Source of the DNA: Shewanella kaireitica
Lineage (GTDB): Bacteria; Pseudomonadota; Gammaproteobacteria; Enterobacterales; Shewanellaceae
Assembly: GCF_023284045.1 (NCBI RefSeq)
Contig: NZ_JAKIKQ010000002.1
Span: 372,001 to 436,000, forward strand
Length of the DNA: 64,000 nt
Reading direction: 5' to 3'
A program made the translations under genes and the position numbers. This document shows, piece after piece, positions 25,936 through 35,956 of this stretch. A model generated the notes under the pieces. The model was not told the origin of the DNA. It worked only from the letters and a program-made list of their open reading frames with translations, and did no database searches. Every line of letters starts with the position of its first letter. Position 1 is the first letter of the stretch.

Positions 25936-28900
25936 ATGTTCAAAGCGAGTGAAGTACTAGCTGGTCATTACGACTCAGCCGATCTCAACGAACTGTTCAA
26001 AGCGATCAGCGATAATTACATCGTTGACGAAGAACAATATTTATCAGAATTGATAAAACTGGTTCCGTCCAGCGATGAAGAGATCGACCGTGTGACAAAC
26101 CGTGCACACGAATTAGTCAATAAAGTTCGTCAATACGATAAAAAAGGCCTGATGGTCGGTATTGACGCATTTTTGCAGCAATATAGCTTAGAAACTCAGG
26201 AAGGCATTATTTTAATGTGTCTTGCTGAAGCACTTTTACGTATTCCTGACTCAGCAACAGCTGACGCCTTGATTGAAGATAAATTATCAGGTGCAAAATG
26301 GGATGAACACATAAGTAAGAGCGATTCTGTGTTGGTCAACGCCTCGACATGGGGCTTAATGCTTACTGGTAAAATCGTTAAGCTTGACCAAAAAACAGAT
26401 GGCCGACCGAGTAACCTACTAAACCGTTTAGTCAATAAAATGGGCGAACCTGTTATCCGCCAAGCGATGCTTGCAGCGATGAAGATTATGGGCAAGCAGT
26501 TTGTACTAGGGCGTAGTGTGAAAGAAGCGCTAAAAAACAGCGTTGATAAACGTAAACTTGGATATACCCATAGCTACGACATGCTAGGCGAAGCCGCATT
26601 AACTAAGAAAGATGCCGCTAAATACTTCGACGATTACTCAAGTGCTATCGCCGCGCTCGGCGCTCAGGAATATGACGAAAGTGAAGCACCTCGCCCTACT
26701 ATCTCAATAAAACTTTCTGCGTTGCACCCACGTTATGAGGTTGCCAACGAAGACAGAACGTTAACTGAGTTGCACGATACGTTGATCTTGCTAATCAAGC
26801 AGGCCCGTTCGCTAAACGTTGGTGTATCTATTGATGCCGAAGAGATGGATCGTCTAGAACTATCACTGCAGCTTTTCCAGCGTCTGTACAATTCAGAAGC
26901 AGCTAAAGGCTGGGGACTGCTCGGCATTGTCGTGCAGGCGTACTCAAAACGTGCTCTTCCCGTACTTTGTTGGTTAACTCGCCTAGCTAAAATTCAAGGC
27001 GATGAGATCCCTCTACGTCTTGTTAAAGGCGCATATTGGGACAGCGAACTTAAGTGGTCACAAGAAAACGGTGAAGCGGGTTACCCTCTTTATACCCGTA
27101 AGGCTGGCACCGATGTGTCCTATCTTGCTTGTGCTAGATACTTGCTGTCAGATTCGACACGTGGAGCTATCTACCCACAATTTGCTAGCCACAACGCCCA
27201 AACTGTTGCGTCAATTACCGCAATGGCTGGCGACAGAAACTACGAATTCCAGCGCCTGCATGGCATGGGTGAAGAGCTTTACGACACATTACTTGCAGAA
27301 AGTGGCGTGAAAACAGTACGTATCTACGCGCCTGTCGGTGCCCACAAAGATCTGCTGCCATACCTAGTTCGACGCCTACTTGAAAATGGTGCCAATACAT
27401 CATTTGTGCACAAGCTGGTCGATCCAAATACGCCTATTGAGTCACTGGTAGTACACCCTCTATCGACACTCAAGGGATACAAAACCCTGGCTAACAACAA
27501 AATCGTCTTACCGGAAGATATCTTCGGTGCTGAGCGTAAAAACTCCAAGGGCCTCAACATGAACATCATTTCAGAATCTACGCCATTTTTTGCGGCTATA
27601 GAAAAGTTTAAAGAAACAACTTGGTCTGCTGGACCATTGGTTAACGGCGAAACCCTCAGCGGTGAAACTAAAGAGATTGTCAGTCCGTTTGATACCACCA
27701 AAGTTGTCGGTAAAGTTGCCTTTGCTAATAACCAAGCGATTGAACAAGCGCTTGCTGGTGCTGATGCGTCATTCTCTAGCTGGTGTTCAACCCCTGTTGA
27801 AGTACGTGCAAATGCGCTACAGAAACTTGCGGACCTGCTTGAAGAGAACCGTGAAGAGCTGATTGCGCTTTGTACCCGTGAAGCGGGAAAAAGTATTCAA
27901 GATGGTATCGATGAAGTGCGTGAAGCCGTCGATTTTTGTCGTTACTACGCAGTACAAGCTAAGAAGATGATGGGTCAGCCTGAACTACTTCCTGGCCCGA
28001 CAGGCGAGCTCAATGAGCTATTCCTACAAGGTCGCGGGATCTTTGTTTGTATTAGCCCATGGAACTTCCCACTGGCAATTTTCTTAGGCCAAGTCGCTGC
28101 AGCACTAGCTGCTGGTAACACAGTTGTAGCTAAGCCGGCAGAGCAAACATCTATTGTTGGCTATCGTGCGGTTCAGCTTGCTCATGAAGCTGGTATACCA
28201 AAAGAGGTGTTACAGTTCCTACCTGGCACTGGCGCGACTGTTGGCGCTGCTATCACTAGCGATGAACGTATTGGTGGCGTTTGCTTTACCGGTTCAACTG
28301 GCACGGCGAAGTTGATTAACCGCACACTCGCGATGCGTGAAGGAGCCATTATTCCGCTAATTGCTGAAACCGGTGGCCAGAATGCAATGGTTGTTGATTC
28401 AACTTCACAGCCTGAACAAGTGGTCAACGATGTGGTTTCATCATCCTTTACCAGTGCAGGTCAACGCTGTTCGGCACTTCGAGTTCTGTTCTTACAAGAA
28501 GATGTTGCAGAGCGCGTCCTCGATGTCATGAAAGGCGCGATGGACGAGCTCACCATTGGCGACCCAAGCTCAGTTAAAACTGACGTCGGCCCAGTTATTG
28601 ATGCCACCGCAGCAGCGAACCTAAATGCGCATATAGACCACATTAAGCAAGTTGGCACGCTGCTTAAGCAAATAGAGCTACCAGCTGGCACAGAGAACGG
28701 TCACTTCGTGACTCCAACAGCAGTCGAAATTGACTCCATCAAGGTACTTGAGAAAGAACACTTTGGACCAATTCTGCACGTCATTCGCTACAAAGCATCT
28801 GAGCTAAATAAAGTAATCGACGAGATAAACTCAACCGGCTTTGGTTTAACTTTGGGAATTCACAGCCGTAACGAAGGTCATGCACTTGAAGTGGCTGATA

Positions 28901-29115
28901 AAGTTAACGTCGGTAACGTGTATATCAACCGCAACCAAATTGGTGCCGTTGTTGGGGTGCAGCCATTTGGCGGCCAAGGTTTATCAGGTACCGGCCCTAA
29001 AGCAGGTGGTCCACACTACCTAACACGCTTTGTGACTGAAAAAACCAGAACCAATAATATTACTGCTATCGGTGGTAACGCCACATTGTTGTCTTTAGGT
29101 GACAGTGAAGACTAG
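25936..29115 (+). CDS. putA: Bifunctional proline dehydrogenase / P5C dehydrogenase PutA, without DNA-binding domain
   Basis: 1059 residues from the ATG at 25936 (GGAAG 8-9 bases upstream); ATG 25921 is also in frame. The N-terminal half is the FAD proline dehydrogenase barrel (about 80-500, with SIKLSALHPRYE and RLVKGAYWDSE). The C-terminal half is the NAD-dependent aldehyde dehydrogenase (about 560-1030) with catalytic Cys in SAGQRCSALR (about 843) and the general base in AETGGQN. It oxidises proline to glutamate at the inner membrane. Unlike E. coli PutA (1320 residues) it begins directly with helical domain sequence, lacking the ribbon-helix-helix repressor, and ends soon after the dehydrogenase domain. 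Confidence 0.97.
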   Translation: MFKASEVLAGHYDSADLNELFKAISDNYIVDEEQYLSELIKLVPSSDEEIDRVTNRAHELVNKVRQYDKKGLMVGIDAFLQQYSLETQEGIILMCLAEALLRIPDSATADALIEDKLSGAKWDEHISKSDSVLVNASTWGLMLTGKIVKLDQKTDGRPSNLLNRLVNKMGEPVIRQAMLAAMKIMGKQFVLGRSVKEALKNSVDKRKLGYTHSYDMLGEAALTKKDAAKYFDDYSSAIAALGAQEYDESEAPRPTISIKLSALHPRYEVANEDRTLTELHDTLILLIKQARSLNVGVSIDAEEMDRLELSLQLFQRLYNSEAAKGWGLLGIVVQAYSKRALPVLCWLTRLAKIQGDEIPLRLVKGAYWDSELKWSQENGEAGYPLYTRKAGTDVSYLACARYLLSDSTRGAIYPQFASHNAQTVASITAMAGDRNYEFQRLHGMGEELYDTLLAESGVKTVRIYAPVGAHKDLLPYLVRRLLENGANTSFVHKLVDPNTPIESLVVHPLSTLKGYKTLANNKIVLPEDIFGAERKNSKGLNMNIISESTPFFAAIEKFKETTWSAGPLVNGETLSGETKEIVSPFDTTKVVGKVAFANNQAIEQALAGADASFSSWCSTPVEVRANALQKLADLLEENREELIALCTREAGKSIQDGIDEVREAVDFCRYYAVQAKKMMGQPELLPGPTGELNELFLQGRGIFVCISPWNFPLAIFLGQVAAALAAGNTVVAKPAEQTSIVGYRAVQLAHEAGIPKEVLQFLPGTGATVGAAITSDERIGGVCFTGSTGTAKLINRTLAMREGAIIPLIAETGGQNAMVVDSTSQPEQVVNDVVSSSFTSAGQRCSALRVLFLQEDVAERVLDVMKGAMDELTIGDPSSVKTDVGPVIDATAAANLNAHIDHIKQVGTLLKQIELPAGTENGHFVTPTAVEIDSIKVLEKEHFGPILHVIRYKASELNKVIDEINSTGFGLTLGIHSRNEGHALEVADKVNVGNVYINRNQIGAVVGVQPFGGQGLSGTGPKAGGPHYLTRFVTEKTRTNNITAIGGNATLLSLGDSED

Positions 29116-29156
29116 ACCGCGATGATATAGCAAACAAGACATTTCGTTTTGAAGTA

Positions 29157-29185
29157 AAAGCCAGGCTAACACCTGGCTTTTTTTG
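29157..29185 (+). terminator. Terminator after putA
   Basis: Stem AAAGCCAGG / CCTGGCTTT with a short loop and a long T run. Confidence 0.9.
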
Positions 29186-29396
29186 TGGTTAACTTGTCAT
29201 TGTTACAACATCTAGAAACCCCAATCTTAAGGCTGTGATCTCAAGCAGCATTTTCAACTAAACCTTGCTGTTCACCTCAAGTACAATCAGCACAAAATAC
29301 CCTTTAAGGCATGCAACGGCCGCACAATTAACGCCAAAAACACAAGCGTAACCAGTATGCATAACCACAACTTCACAGCAGATAAAAATCAACTCA

Positions 29397-31280
29397 ATGA
29401 CTCTAACAATTAAACGAAAAATTCAAATTGCGATACTACTGACTTGTGCGTTCATCAGTGCTGTACAGTCCTACATATCTATCTCACAACTTATTGAAGA
29501 AACCACAAATACCATTACCCATAGAATTAATGAAACAAGTACTGCCACGAGTAACTTTATCGCCACCAATATTCAAATGGGCAGCAACTTACTGTTGGCC
29601 AATGAATCCCTCATAAGCAAAAGTATTGATGTTGAACGCGAGATGTTACTCACATCACGCGCAGGCGGTTTCATGTCTGTTTATGCAGGTCTTGATAATG
29701 GCGACGTGGTTTATGGCAATCAAGACGAGGTGTGGCCAAGCGATTACGACCCAACGACTCGTCCTTGGTTTAAACAAGCTAAACGCAGCCAACAATTGAT
29801 TTTCACTGACCCTTACCTCGATTTTGATGGCAGTATTGTGGTAACTATGGCCAAAGCTTTTTCTGGCGCAAATAGCGGTGTTGTCGCGGCCGATATGACG
29901 GTTGATGGGATAACGGAACAAGTTGAACAGTTGCAAGTGCCTAATAACGGCTTTGCATTTTTAATCGACGGCAGTAATAAAATACTCGCCTTGAGTGATC
30001 ATCAACGACTGTTTAAACCCGCGACCGAACTTAGCCCTTATTTCAACTCCCAAAATGTAGAGCAAGCACGCACTTCAGGTGCGCTTCTTACGCTTAATTG
30101 GCATGGAGAGCAACAAGATAGATTAGTTCAGCTAACCGCAATCCCTGGCACCGACTGGACCTTAGGTATTGTGGAAGATGAGCAGTTAGCTTACGCCGGC
30201 GTACAAAAACAGATCACCCGAATATTAGTGATAATGTCTGGGTTATTCATACTCATTCTTGGGCTAGCAACTGTCGCCTTAAATCGCATGTTTGCACCAT
30301 TACATAAACTAACATTGGCATTAGAGGACTTATCCAAAGGGCAAGGCGACTTAACCCAACGATTTGAAGTCAAACAGGCTGACGAAATTGGCACACTATC
30401 TCTGCATATGAATGCATTCTTGCATTCCTTGCAGCAAATGGTTTCAGCGCTAGTCAGCAATGCACACGAACTCACCAAACAAGCCAATGACTCCTCAACG
30501 CTCGTCGGCATGACCAGTGCGCAAATCGATAAACAGCATCAAGATATTGATCAAATAGCCACAGCAATTCATGAGATGTCAGCAACAGCAGGGGAAGTAG
30601 CTAATCATGCTGAATCTACTGCCAGTGCCGCCAGTGTCTCTGCAGAGAATTGCCAACAAGGACAGCAGATCATTCGAGAAAGCAATAGTTCCATCAACCA
30701 GCTATCTCAGCAGCTTAGCCAAGCGTCCAATGTCATCACTGAATTAGAACAAAACACTACAGAAATCAACTTGGTGCTTGCAACAATTCAATCAATTGCA
30801 GAACAAACTAACCTACTCGCACTGAATGCTGCTATTGAAGCTGCTCGTGCCGGCGAACAAGGGCGCGGTTTTGCAGTGGTTGCTGATGAAGTTCGGGTGC
30901 TAAGTCACCGTACTCAGGACTCTACCGAAGAGATCCGTAATATGATTATCACGCTGCAGAAGAACAGCCAACTAGCTGTAAGTAATATGAAAACCAGCAC
31001 AAATATCGTAGTTGAAAGCGTTGATAACTCAGAAAAAGCACTCGAAAACCTTGAACAACTCACGCGTTCAATCACTGATATATCCGACATGGCGACTCAG
31101 ATTGCAGGGGCAGCCGAAGAGCAACGTGCAGTGTCAGAAGACATTAGTCGTAATACGGAAGCGGTGAGAGAGGTATCAGACTTACTCACCTCACAAACCA
31201 ATAGCGTAGCAAATAATGCAGATGAACTGCTCGCTATCGCCGCAGAGCTTAACGATAGAGTGGCTAAGTTCAAGGTTTAG
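29397..31280 (+). CDS. Methyl-accepting chemotaxis protein with periplasmic Cache domain
   Basis: 627 residues. Membrane helices at about 8-28 and 278-298 enclose a periplasmic dCache-type sensor with the ligand-region pattern [15 protein letters not shown] (about 115-129). A HAMP linker follows (about 300-350), then the signalling coiled coil with the invariant hairpin tip [20 protein letters not shown] (about 467-486) that contacts CheA and CheW. No C-terminal NWETF-like tether is seen. The gene stands alone. Ligand unknown; Cache receptors of this type often bind amino acids, and putA is next door, but that is only suggestive. Confidence 0.93.
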   Translation: MTLTIKRKIQIAILLTCAFISAVQSYISISQLIEETTNTITHRINETSTATSNFIATNIQMGSNLLLANESLISKSIDVEREMLLTSRAGGFMSVYAGLDNGDVVYGNQDEVWPSDYDPTTRPWFKQAKRSQQLIFTDPYLDFDGSIVVTMAKAFSGANSGVVAADMTVDGITEQVEQLQVPNNGFAFLIDGSNKILALSDHQRLFKPATELSPYFNSQNVEQARTSGALLTLNWHGEQQDRLVQLTAIPGTDWTLGIVEDEQLAYAGVQKQITRILVIMSGLFILILGLATVALNRMFAPLHKLTLALEDLSKGQGDLTQRFEVKQADEIGTLSLHMNAFLHSLQQMVSALVSNAHELTKQANDSSTLVGMTSAQIDKQHQDIDQIATAIHEMSATAGEVANHAESTASAASVSAENCQQGQQIIRESNSSINQLSQQLSQASNVITELEQNTTEINLVLATIQSIAEQTNLLALNAAIEAARAGEQGRGFAVVADEVRVLSHRTQDSTEEIRNMIITLQKNSQLAVSNMKTSTNIVVESVDNSEKALENLEQLTRSITDISDMATQIAGAAEEQRAVSEDISRNTEAVREVSDLLTSQTNSVANNADELLAIAAELNDRVAKFKV

Positions 31281-31311
31281 CACTGGATTGAAGATACTTA
31301 AGATTTTGCAT

Positions 31312-31638
31312 TAAACCCATCCGACCTGAAAATGCAGGATTCAGTGGGAGTTTAATGGGCTTTAGTCACAGGTTCATTGCTCCATACTGAACCTAAGCAT
31401 CTACATCCATGTAGGCGAGGCATTGATTGCAGCTAATGGTCGCTCCCTTGGTAAAATCAATAACACAGAGTAAAGCCCATGCTTTTTATATAAGAAACGC
31501 CCATCGAAGAAGGGGTTCTGCAAGCCCACTTCGTTGTTGCGGCAACTTAAAAGGGAATAACCATTTCCACGTTAACGCGCCTAGAATTGAACTAGCACAA
31601 CACCTCTGAAACGAGCATTTTCAAGTGGGATGGGTATA
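31312..31638. repeat. MITE-like element, family A, copy 2 (longer form)
   Basis: About 327 bp, matching the element at 2359-2622 nearly base for base. It has two extra stretches: about 51 bp after TGGGCTTTAGTCA (from about 31367) and about 14 bp near 31479-31495. Ends: ACCCATCCGACCTGAAAATGC on the left and its near complement on the right. It lies in the 415-bp gap between the chemoreceptor gene and cydC, the rest of which holds only a terminator. Confidence 0.85.
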
Positions 31639-31668
31639 AAAAGGCAGGATATTCATCCTGCCTTTTTA
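31638..31668. terminator. Bidirectional terminator downstream of cydC
   Basis: 13-bp stem AAAAAGGCAGGAT / ATCCTGCCTTTTT with loop ATTC (31651-31654). It starts at the very end of the MITE and lies 28 bp past the cydC stop. Confidence 0.9.
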
Positions 31669-31695
31669 CAAAATATCGCGATGGTGGACAAACAG

Positions 31696-33435
31696 CTATA
31701 CCAACTTCTGATGCAAACTGGCGTAGTAAGGATCAGCTTGTAGCAGTTGCTGGTGATCACCAGAACAGCGAATTCTGCCTTGCTCCATCAAATGAATCGT
31801 ATCCATTCTCGTCATCGCCGTTAAACGATGGCTAATCATTAGTACTGTTTTATCGACTGCAAAATCAAACAGTAGATCCAATATTTCACGCTCAGTTTTC
31901 TTATCTAAGCCTTCTGTAGGTTCATCAAGCAGTAGCAATGGCGCATCCCTAAGCAGGGCTCTTGCAACGCCAATCCTGCGCAGCTCACCACCCGACAGTT
32001 GTCGCCCCCCCTCACCAATCCAGTTATCTAGCGGTTTATCACCTTGCAGTAACGCACTCAAGCCGACTTGCTGTAACACCGCAATCAACTTGTCATCATC
32101 TTTACGGCTGAAATTTTCCAATGCTATCGCTAGGTTTTCTCTTAGAGTGCCACTAAAAAGATAGATCCGCTGACTCACGACTGACATGGAATCTCGCAAC
32201 GCTTGTTCTGAATAAGCCGCAGCGTCTCGATCATCGAGCTTCACTTGCCCACTTTGCGGCAACCATTCTCTGGTGATTAACGACAGTAAACTCGACTTAC
32301 CACAACCGGTTTGCCCAAGCAGCGCGACTTTAGTCCCAGCCGGAATAGTTAAGCTAAGCTTACTCAGTACTGGATGCGCTGCATCATAACCAAAATCAAT
32401 ATCAGACAGCTCAACATGCCCTTTGCTGATCTGAAGCTGACTTTCAGCGGCATAAGTAACATCAGGTGTTTGCTCTACAACTTGGTTTAACCTTGTAGCA
32501 GCGGAACTACAAGCAGAGAGATGCTGAAATGCGCCAGCTAGAGGCATCATCATCTCAATCGTCGCCATCGTCATAAACACGATCATCGCAAGCTTCGGCC
32601 CAGGCGGTACAGACTCCCCCACCCCGGCAGCGGCCATATACAGCATGACTAATACGGCAAAACCATGACAAAAAATCAAACATGCTTGGCTAAGCGAAGT
32701 CACCAAGTTCATCCGGCTTTGGCTCGCTATCATCAAACTTTCGGCAGCGTTTAAGCGCTGACGGTAAACTCCTTGAGCACCAAACAGGGTTAACTCTGCT
32801 TGCCCTTGCAGGTACTCCAATAATTGCACCCGCAGTTGACGTTTAGTTTCTAACTGGGCGACCCCAGGTTTTCGGCCGAGAAAGTAAAACACCGTCGGTA
32901 ATAGCAGCCAAACCGCTAAAAGCATGCTGCAGAGAATAACTGCTAGCTCGGCATCAAACCAAGATACGAAAAAGTATAAGCCTATCAACATCAACAGTGA
33001 GGCAAGTAGCGGCGTTAACAAGCGTAAATACAGATGATCTAAGGTATCGATATCGGCAACCAATCGATTCAATAGATCGCCGCGGCGGATCCCTTGTAGG
33101 TTTTTGGCGCTAAGCGGCATTAACTTATTCCACACCCAGCAGCGCAAATCGGTTAATAAACTAAATGTCGCCTCATGAGTCGCTAGTCGCTCGCCGTAAC
33201 GGCTAGCGGTGCGCACAATAGAGAGAAAGCGCACACCACCTGCTGGGGTAAAGTAGTTAAACATCTGCGCTGTTGCGACAGTTAAGCCTGCGACAGCTGT
33301 CGCTGATAAGAACCAGCCAGAAAGTGACAATAGACCAATGCCAGCCATCAAAGTGGTGACACTTAAAAATAGCCCGATAAACATCATGAACCATTGGCTT
33401 CTAAATCGTTTGATGTAAGGAAGTAATGCTCTCAT
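31696..33435 (-). CDS. cydC: Heterodimeric glutathione/cysteine exporter subunit CydC
   Basis: 579 residues, ABC exporter half: six membrane helices (about 15-305) and a nucleotide-binding domain with Walker A GQTGCGKS, signature LSGGELRRIGVARALL and Walker B LLLLDEPTEGLD. The ATG at 33435 gives the family start MRALLPY and overlaps the cydD TGA by one base; a GTG one codon earlier is less likely. CydDC exports glutathione and cysteine, or balances haem and thiols in the periplasm, and is needed for assembly of cytochrome bd. Confidence 0.95.
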   Translation of the reverse strand: MRALLPYIKRFRSQWFMMFIGLFLSVTTLMAGIGLLSLSGWFLSATAVAGLTVATAQMFNYFTPAGGVRFLSIVRTASRYGERLATHEATFSLLTDLRCWVWNKLMPLSAKNLQGIRRGDLLNRLVADIDTLDHLYLRLLTPLLASLLMLIGLYFFVSWFDAELAVILCSMLLAVWLLLPTVFYFLGRKPGVAQLETKRQLRVQLLEYLQGQAELTLFGAQGVYRQRLNAAESLMIASQSRMNLVTSLSQACLIFCHGFAVLVMLYMAAAGVGESVPPGPKLAMIVFMTMATIEMMMPLAGAFQHLSACSSAATRLNQVVEQTPDVTYAAESQLQISKGHVELSDIDFGYDAAHPVLSKLSLTIPAGTKVALLGQTGCGKSSLLSLITREWLPQSGQVKLDDRDAAAYSEQALRDSMSVVSQRIYLFSGTLRENLAIALENFSRKDDDKLIAVLQQVGLSALLQGDKPLDNWIGEGGRQLSGGELRRIGVARALLRDAPLLLLDEPTEGLDKKTEREILDLLFDFAVDKTVLMISHRLTAMTRMDTIHLMEQGRIRCSGDHQQLLQADPYYASLHQKLV

Positions 33436-35252
33436 CACTTATTCTCCTCAGATTCAGCTTTGATCTGACCGAACTCTACTGCACTAGACTCCGCTAACAT
33501 CCGCTTAAATGCCCCTGCAGCATCAGCAAGCTGCGCGTAAGTTCCTTGTTGTACGAGTAGCCCCTTTTCCATCACTAAGACTCGATCCATTGCATGCAAC
33601 GACTCGAGCCTATGGGTGACCATCAAACAGCCACTATCTTGCATCGCTACGGCTAAAGCTCCCTGTACAGCTTGCTCACTTAAACTATCAAGGCTGGCTG
33701 TGGGTTCATCTAATATAAACAATTTAGGTTGTTGCGCTAATGCCCTAGCGAGCGCTATGCGTTGAGCTTGACCAACCGATAGTCCAGCAGTTTGCTCCTG
33801 TATTGGAAAATCCAGCCCCAATGGTTGAGATTCAATGAAATCAAGGATATGGGCCTTAGCTAATAAAGCCTTTATGTCATCATCGGCTAATACCTGTCCT
33901 TGCGCTGCCTTGCCTAAAGCAACATTCTCCCGCACTGTACCGCAAAATAATTGTGGTTCTTGCCCAAGCCAAGCCAACTGTTTACGCCACTGCGGTTTAG
34001 ATAGCTGGTTCAGCTCAATACCATTAATTTTTAACTGGCCTTGATAGGGAAGAAAACCCAAAAGAGCACTAAGCAAACTGGTTTTACCTGCTCCGCTGCT
34101 ACCTACAATCGCTATATGCTCGCCTGCTGCGAGAGAAAAACTGATAGGGCCGACTAACTGAGTACCGTCCATGCTATACACGGCCAAATCAACAGCCTCA
34201 ATTTGGATAGTGCCCTCAAAGTTAGCAGCATCAGCTTGCTGCTCTGCTTTATTTTGTTCAGGGTGTTCAAGCAGCGCCATCAACTCTTCTGCAGCGCCAA
34301 TGGCTTGCGCTTTAGCGTGATAGTGTGTGCCCATATCACGCAGTGGTTGGTAAAACTCAGGTGCTAGAATAAGAACAAATAAACCGGTAAATAAGCTGAT
34401 TGAGCTACCGTAATGACCAAAATCCAAATGACCTAAATAGCTAAAACCAAAATAGACCGCCAATACCGCTATCGATAATGCGGCGAAAAACTCAAGTACT
34501 GCAGAGCTTAAAAATGCCATCCGCAACACTGACATGGTGCGCTCTCTAAACTCTTCAGACGCCTTCTCTATCGCCTTAGCTTCTTTAGCGCCTTGGTTAA
34601 ACAACTTTAGAGTCGATAAACCTTTAAGCCTATCCATAAAGTGACCACTCAAACGTGCTAAGGCACCAAAGTTCTTGCGGTTAGCATCAGCAGCGCCCAT
34701 ACCCACTAAGATCATAAACATTGGGATAAGTGGGGCGGTAGCCAGTAAAATTGCCCCAGCCGCCCAATTAATAGGAAATACAACGATTAGAATGATCAAC
34801 GGAATAAAGCCAGCCAGCACTATTTGCGGCAGGTAGCGAGCATAAAAATCTTGTAAGTCTTCCACCTGTTCGAGCACGATGCTAGCCCAACTTCCGGCAG
34901 GTTTTCCTTGAATAAAGGCTGGCCCTAATGCCGCAAGCTTATCCATAACGGCAGCTCGCATATGTACCCGCAGTCGTGCCCCCGCCTTGAAGCTTGAACG
35001 CTCTCTGGCAAAAGCTAGCACACCTCTAAATATAGTTAGTAGTAGCAGTAACCAAAAATGATCGGTAAAAGCAGATTTTGGCAACTCATCAATAATGATC
35101 CCCTGCAATATGGTGGCTATTAACCATGCTTGGCACATCAAGCTAATCCCTGTTAACACCCCAAATAAAATCGACAAATTAAGGTAATAACCACAAGCTG
35201 ATTTTTGTAGCTTGAGCCAGTGAGTGAGCTTTTTCTCTACGCTTTTATCCAT
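33435..35252 (-). CDS. cydD: Heterodimeric glutathione/cysteine exporter subunit CydD
   Basis: 605 residues. The start MDKSVEKKLTHWLKLQ and the segment FIQGKPAGSWASIVLEQVED match E. coli CydD closely. Six membrane helices precede the nucleotide-binding domain with GSSGAGKT, LSVGQAQRIALARAL and LFILDEPTASLD. It pairs with CydC, whose start codon overlaps its stop, so the two chains are made together. The upstream region holds a MITE and, beyond it, an FNR-like site. Confidence 0.95.
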   Translation of the reverse strand: MDKSVEKKLTHWLKLQKSACGYYLNLSILFGVLTGISLMCQAWLIATILQGIIIDELPKSAFTDHFWLLLLLTIFRGVLAFARERSSFKAGARLRVHMRAAVMDKLAALGPAFIQGKPAGSWASIVLEQVEDLQDFYARYLPQIVLAGFIPLIILIVVFPINWAAGAILLATAPLIPMFMILVGMGAADANRKNFGALARLSGHFMDRLKGLSTLKLFNQGAKEAKAIEKASEEFRERTMSVLRMAFLSSAVLEFFAALSIAVLAVYFGFSYLGHLDFGHYGSSISLFTGLFVLILAPEFYQPLRDMGTHYHAKAQAIGAAEELMALLEHPEQNKAEQQADAANFEGTIQIEAVDLAVYSMDGTQLVGPISFSLAAGEHIAIVGSSGAGKTSLLSALLGFLPYQGQLKINGIELNQLSKPQWRKQLAWLGQEPQLFCGTVRENVALGKAAQGQVLADDDIKALLAKAHILDFIESQPLGLDFPIQEQTAGLSVGQAQRIALARALAQQPKLFILDEPTASLDSLSEQAVQGALAVAMQDSGCLMVTHRLESLHAMDRVLVMEKGLLVQQGTYAQLADAAGAFKRMLAESSAVEFGQIKAESEENK

Positions 35253-35283
35253 TAGTTTCCAGATCTGCTGTATGTGATAGGTA

Positions 35284-35546
35284 ATACCAATCAGTATAAG
35301 AAGTTGATCTACTCAGAGCGTTTTTGGCACGCTAATTCAAAGTGAGTAATGACATAATGGTTGTTCCCTTATGAGTTTATTCAACGCAGAAGTAGCAAGC
35401 CAAAAACACTCCTACAGGCTAGTTTTAGCGGCTTTGATGCTGCGCTAATGAACTTGAACGTAGAATAACTATGCTCTTCATTCTTTGCCTTACCTCAAAG
35501 CCGCTAAACTCTCGCTGAGCGATCAAATCTTTATACTGATTGGTAT
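35284..35546. repeat. MITE-like element, family C, complete
   Basis: About 263 bp with perfect 16-bp inverted ends ATACCAATCAGTATAA / TTATACTGATTGGTAT. Internal inverted segments with the shared word AGCGGCTTTGA occur around 35428 and 35505, so single strands can fold extensively. The complement of core AAGGGAACAACCATT is present near 35357-35371. It has no coding capacity. Confidence 0.85.
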
Positions 35547-35739
35547 AAGCTTAATAAATTATCGAAATAAATCGGCTAAAGGTTATCACCCGCGAAGCTG
35601 TACTTAAGAGGACTGACTTAAGTATTAGTTCCGCACGCCAAAACAAATAGCGGTCTTGAGGTATATAAGCACGTAGTATCGCAGGCATTAAACGTAGAAT
35701 AAAACGCCAGTCTTGGATCTGTTACTAGACTCACAAAAA

Positions 35740-35753
35740 TTGAGCTAGATCAA
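35740..35753. promoter_or_regulatory. FNR/EtrA-like site
   Basis: TTGAGCTAGATCAA differs by one base from the FNR consensus TTGAT-N4-ATCAA. It lies 488 bp before cydD; without the 263-bp MITE it would be about 225 bp away. A link to oxygen control of cydDC is plausible but not proven. Confidence 0.4.
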
Positions 35754-35783
35754 AGAATGGGGTGGATTGAAAATCAATTAGCT

Positions 35784-35869
35784 TATACCAATCAGTATAA
35801 GAAGTTGCTCTACTCAGTGTATTTTTGGCAAACTTATTCAAAATGAATAAATGACATAATGGTTGGTAT
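35784..35869. repeat. Internally deleted derivative of the family C element
   Basis: The first 80 bp match the left end of the element at 35284 (ATACCAATCAGTATAAGAAG, then diverged copy through ATGACATAATGGTTG), then it jumps to a terminal-like GGTTGGTAT. It looks like a solo left half with a remnant right end. Confidence 0.65.
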
Positions 35870-35884
35870 GATATTTCAACCATA

Positions 35885-35919
35885 AAAAAACCGTGCAAGC
35901 TAAGCTCTACACGGTTCAC
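35885..35919 (-). terminator. Terminator of the DUF3622 gene
   Basis: On the minus strand AACCGTG pairs with CACGGTT around an inner GAGCT/AGCTT pairing, and a run of seven T follows. It lies about 38 bp past the stop at 35957. Confidence 0.85.
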
Positions 35920-35956
35920 TTTTCAACTAATCACTATTAGTGATTAGCCATCTCAA

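Larger units (their letters stand above)
35253..35956. other. 704-bp gap upstream of cydD
   Basis: It holds a complete MITE (35284-35546), an FNR-like site (35740-35753), a short derivative of the same MITE (35784-35869) and the terminator of the DUF3622 gene (35885-35919). A 62-codon frame at 35731-35919 overlaps these elements and is not called. The promoter of cydDC must lie here. Confidence 0.6.

Noticed and set aside
31427..31609. 60-codon frame inside the MITE-like element
   Set aside because: The matching copy at 2359-2622 does not keep the frame because of the length differences, so it is not coding.
35340..35360. TGACATAATGG as a further copy of the PspA-locus operator
   Set aside because: Only one half matches GACATA; the other half is not TATGTC, and it belongs to the MITE.
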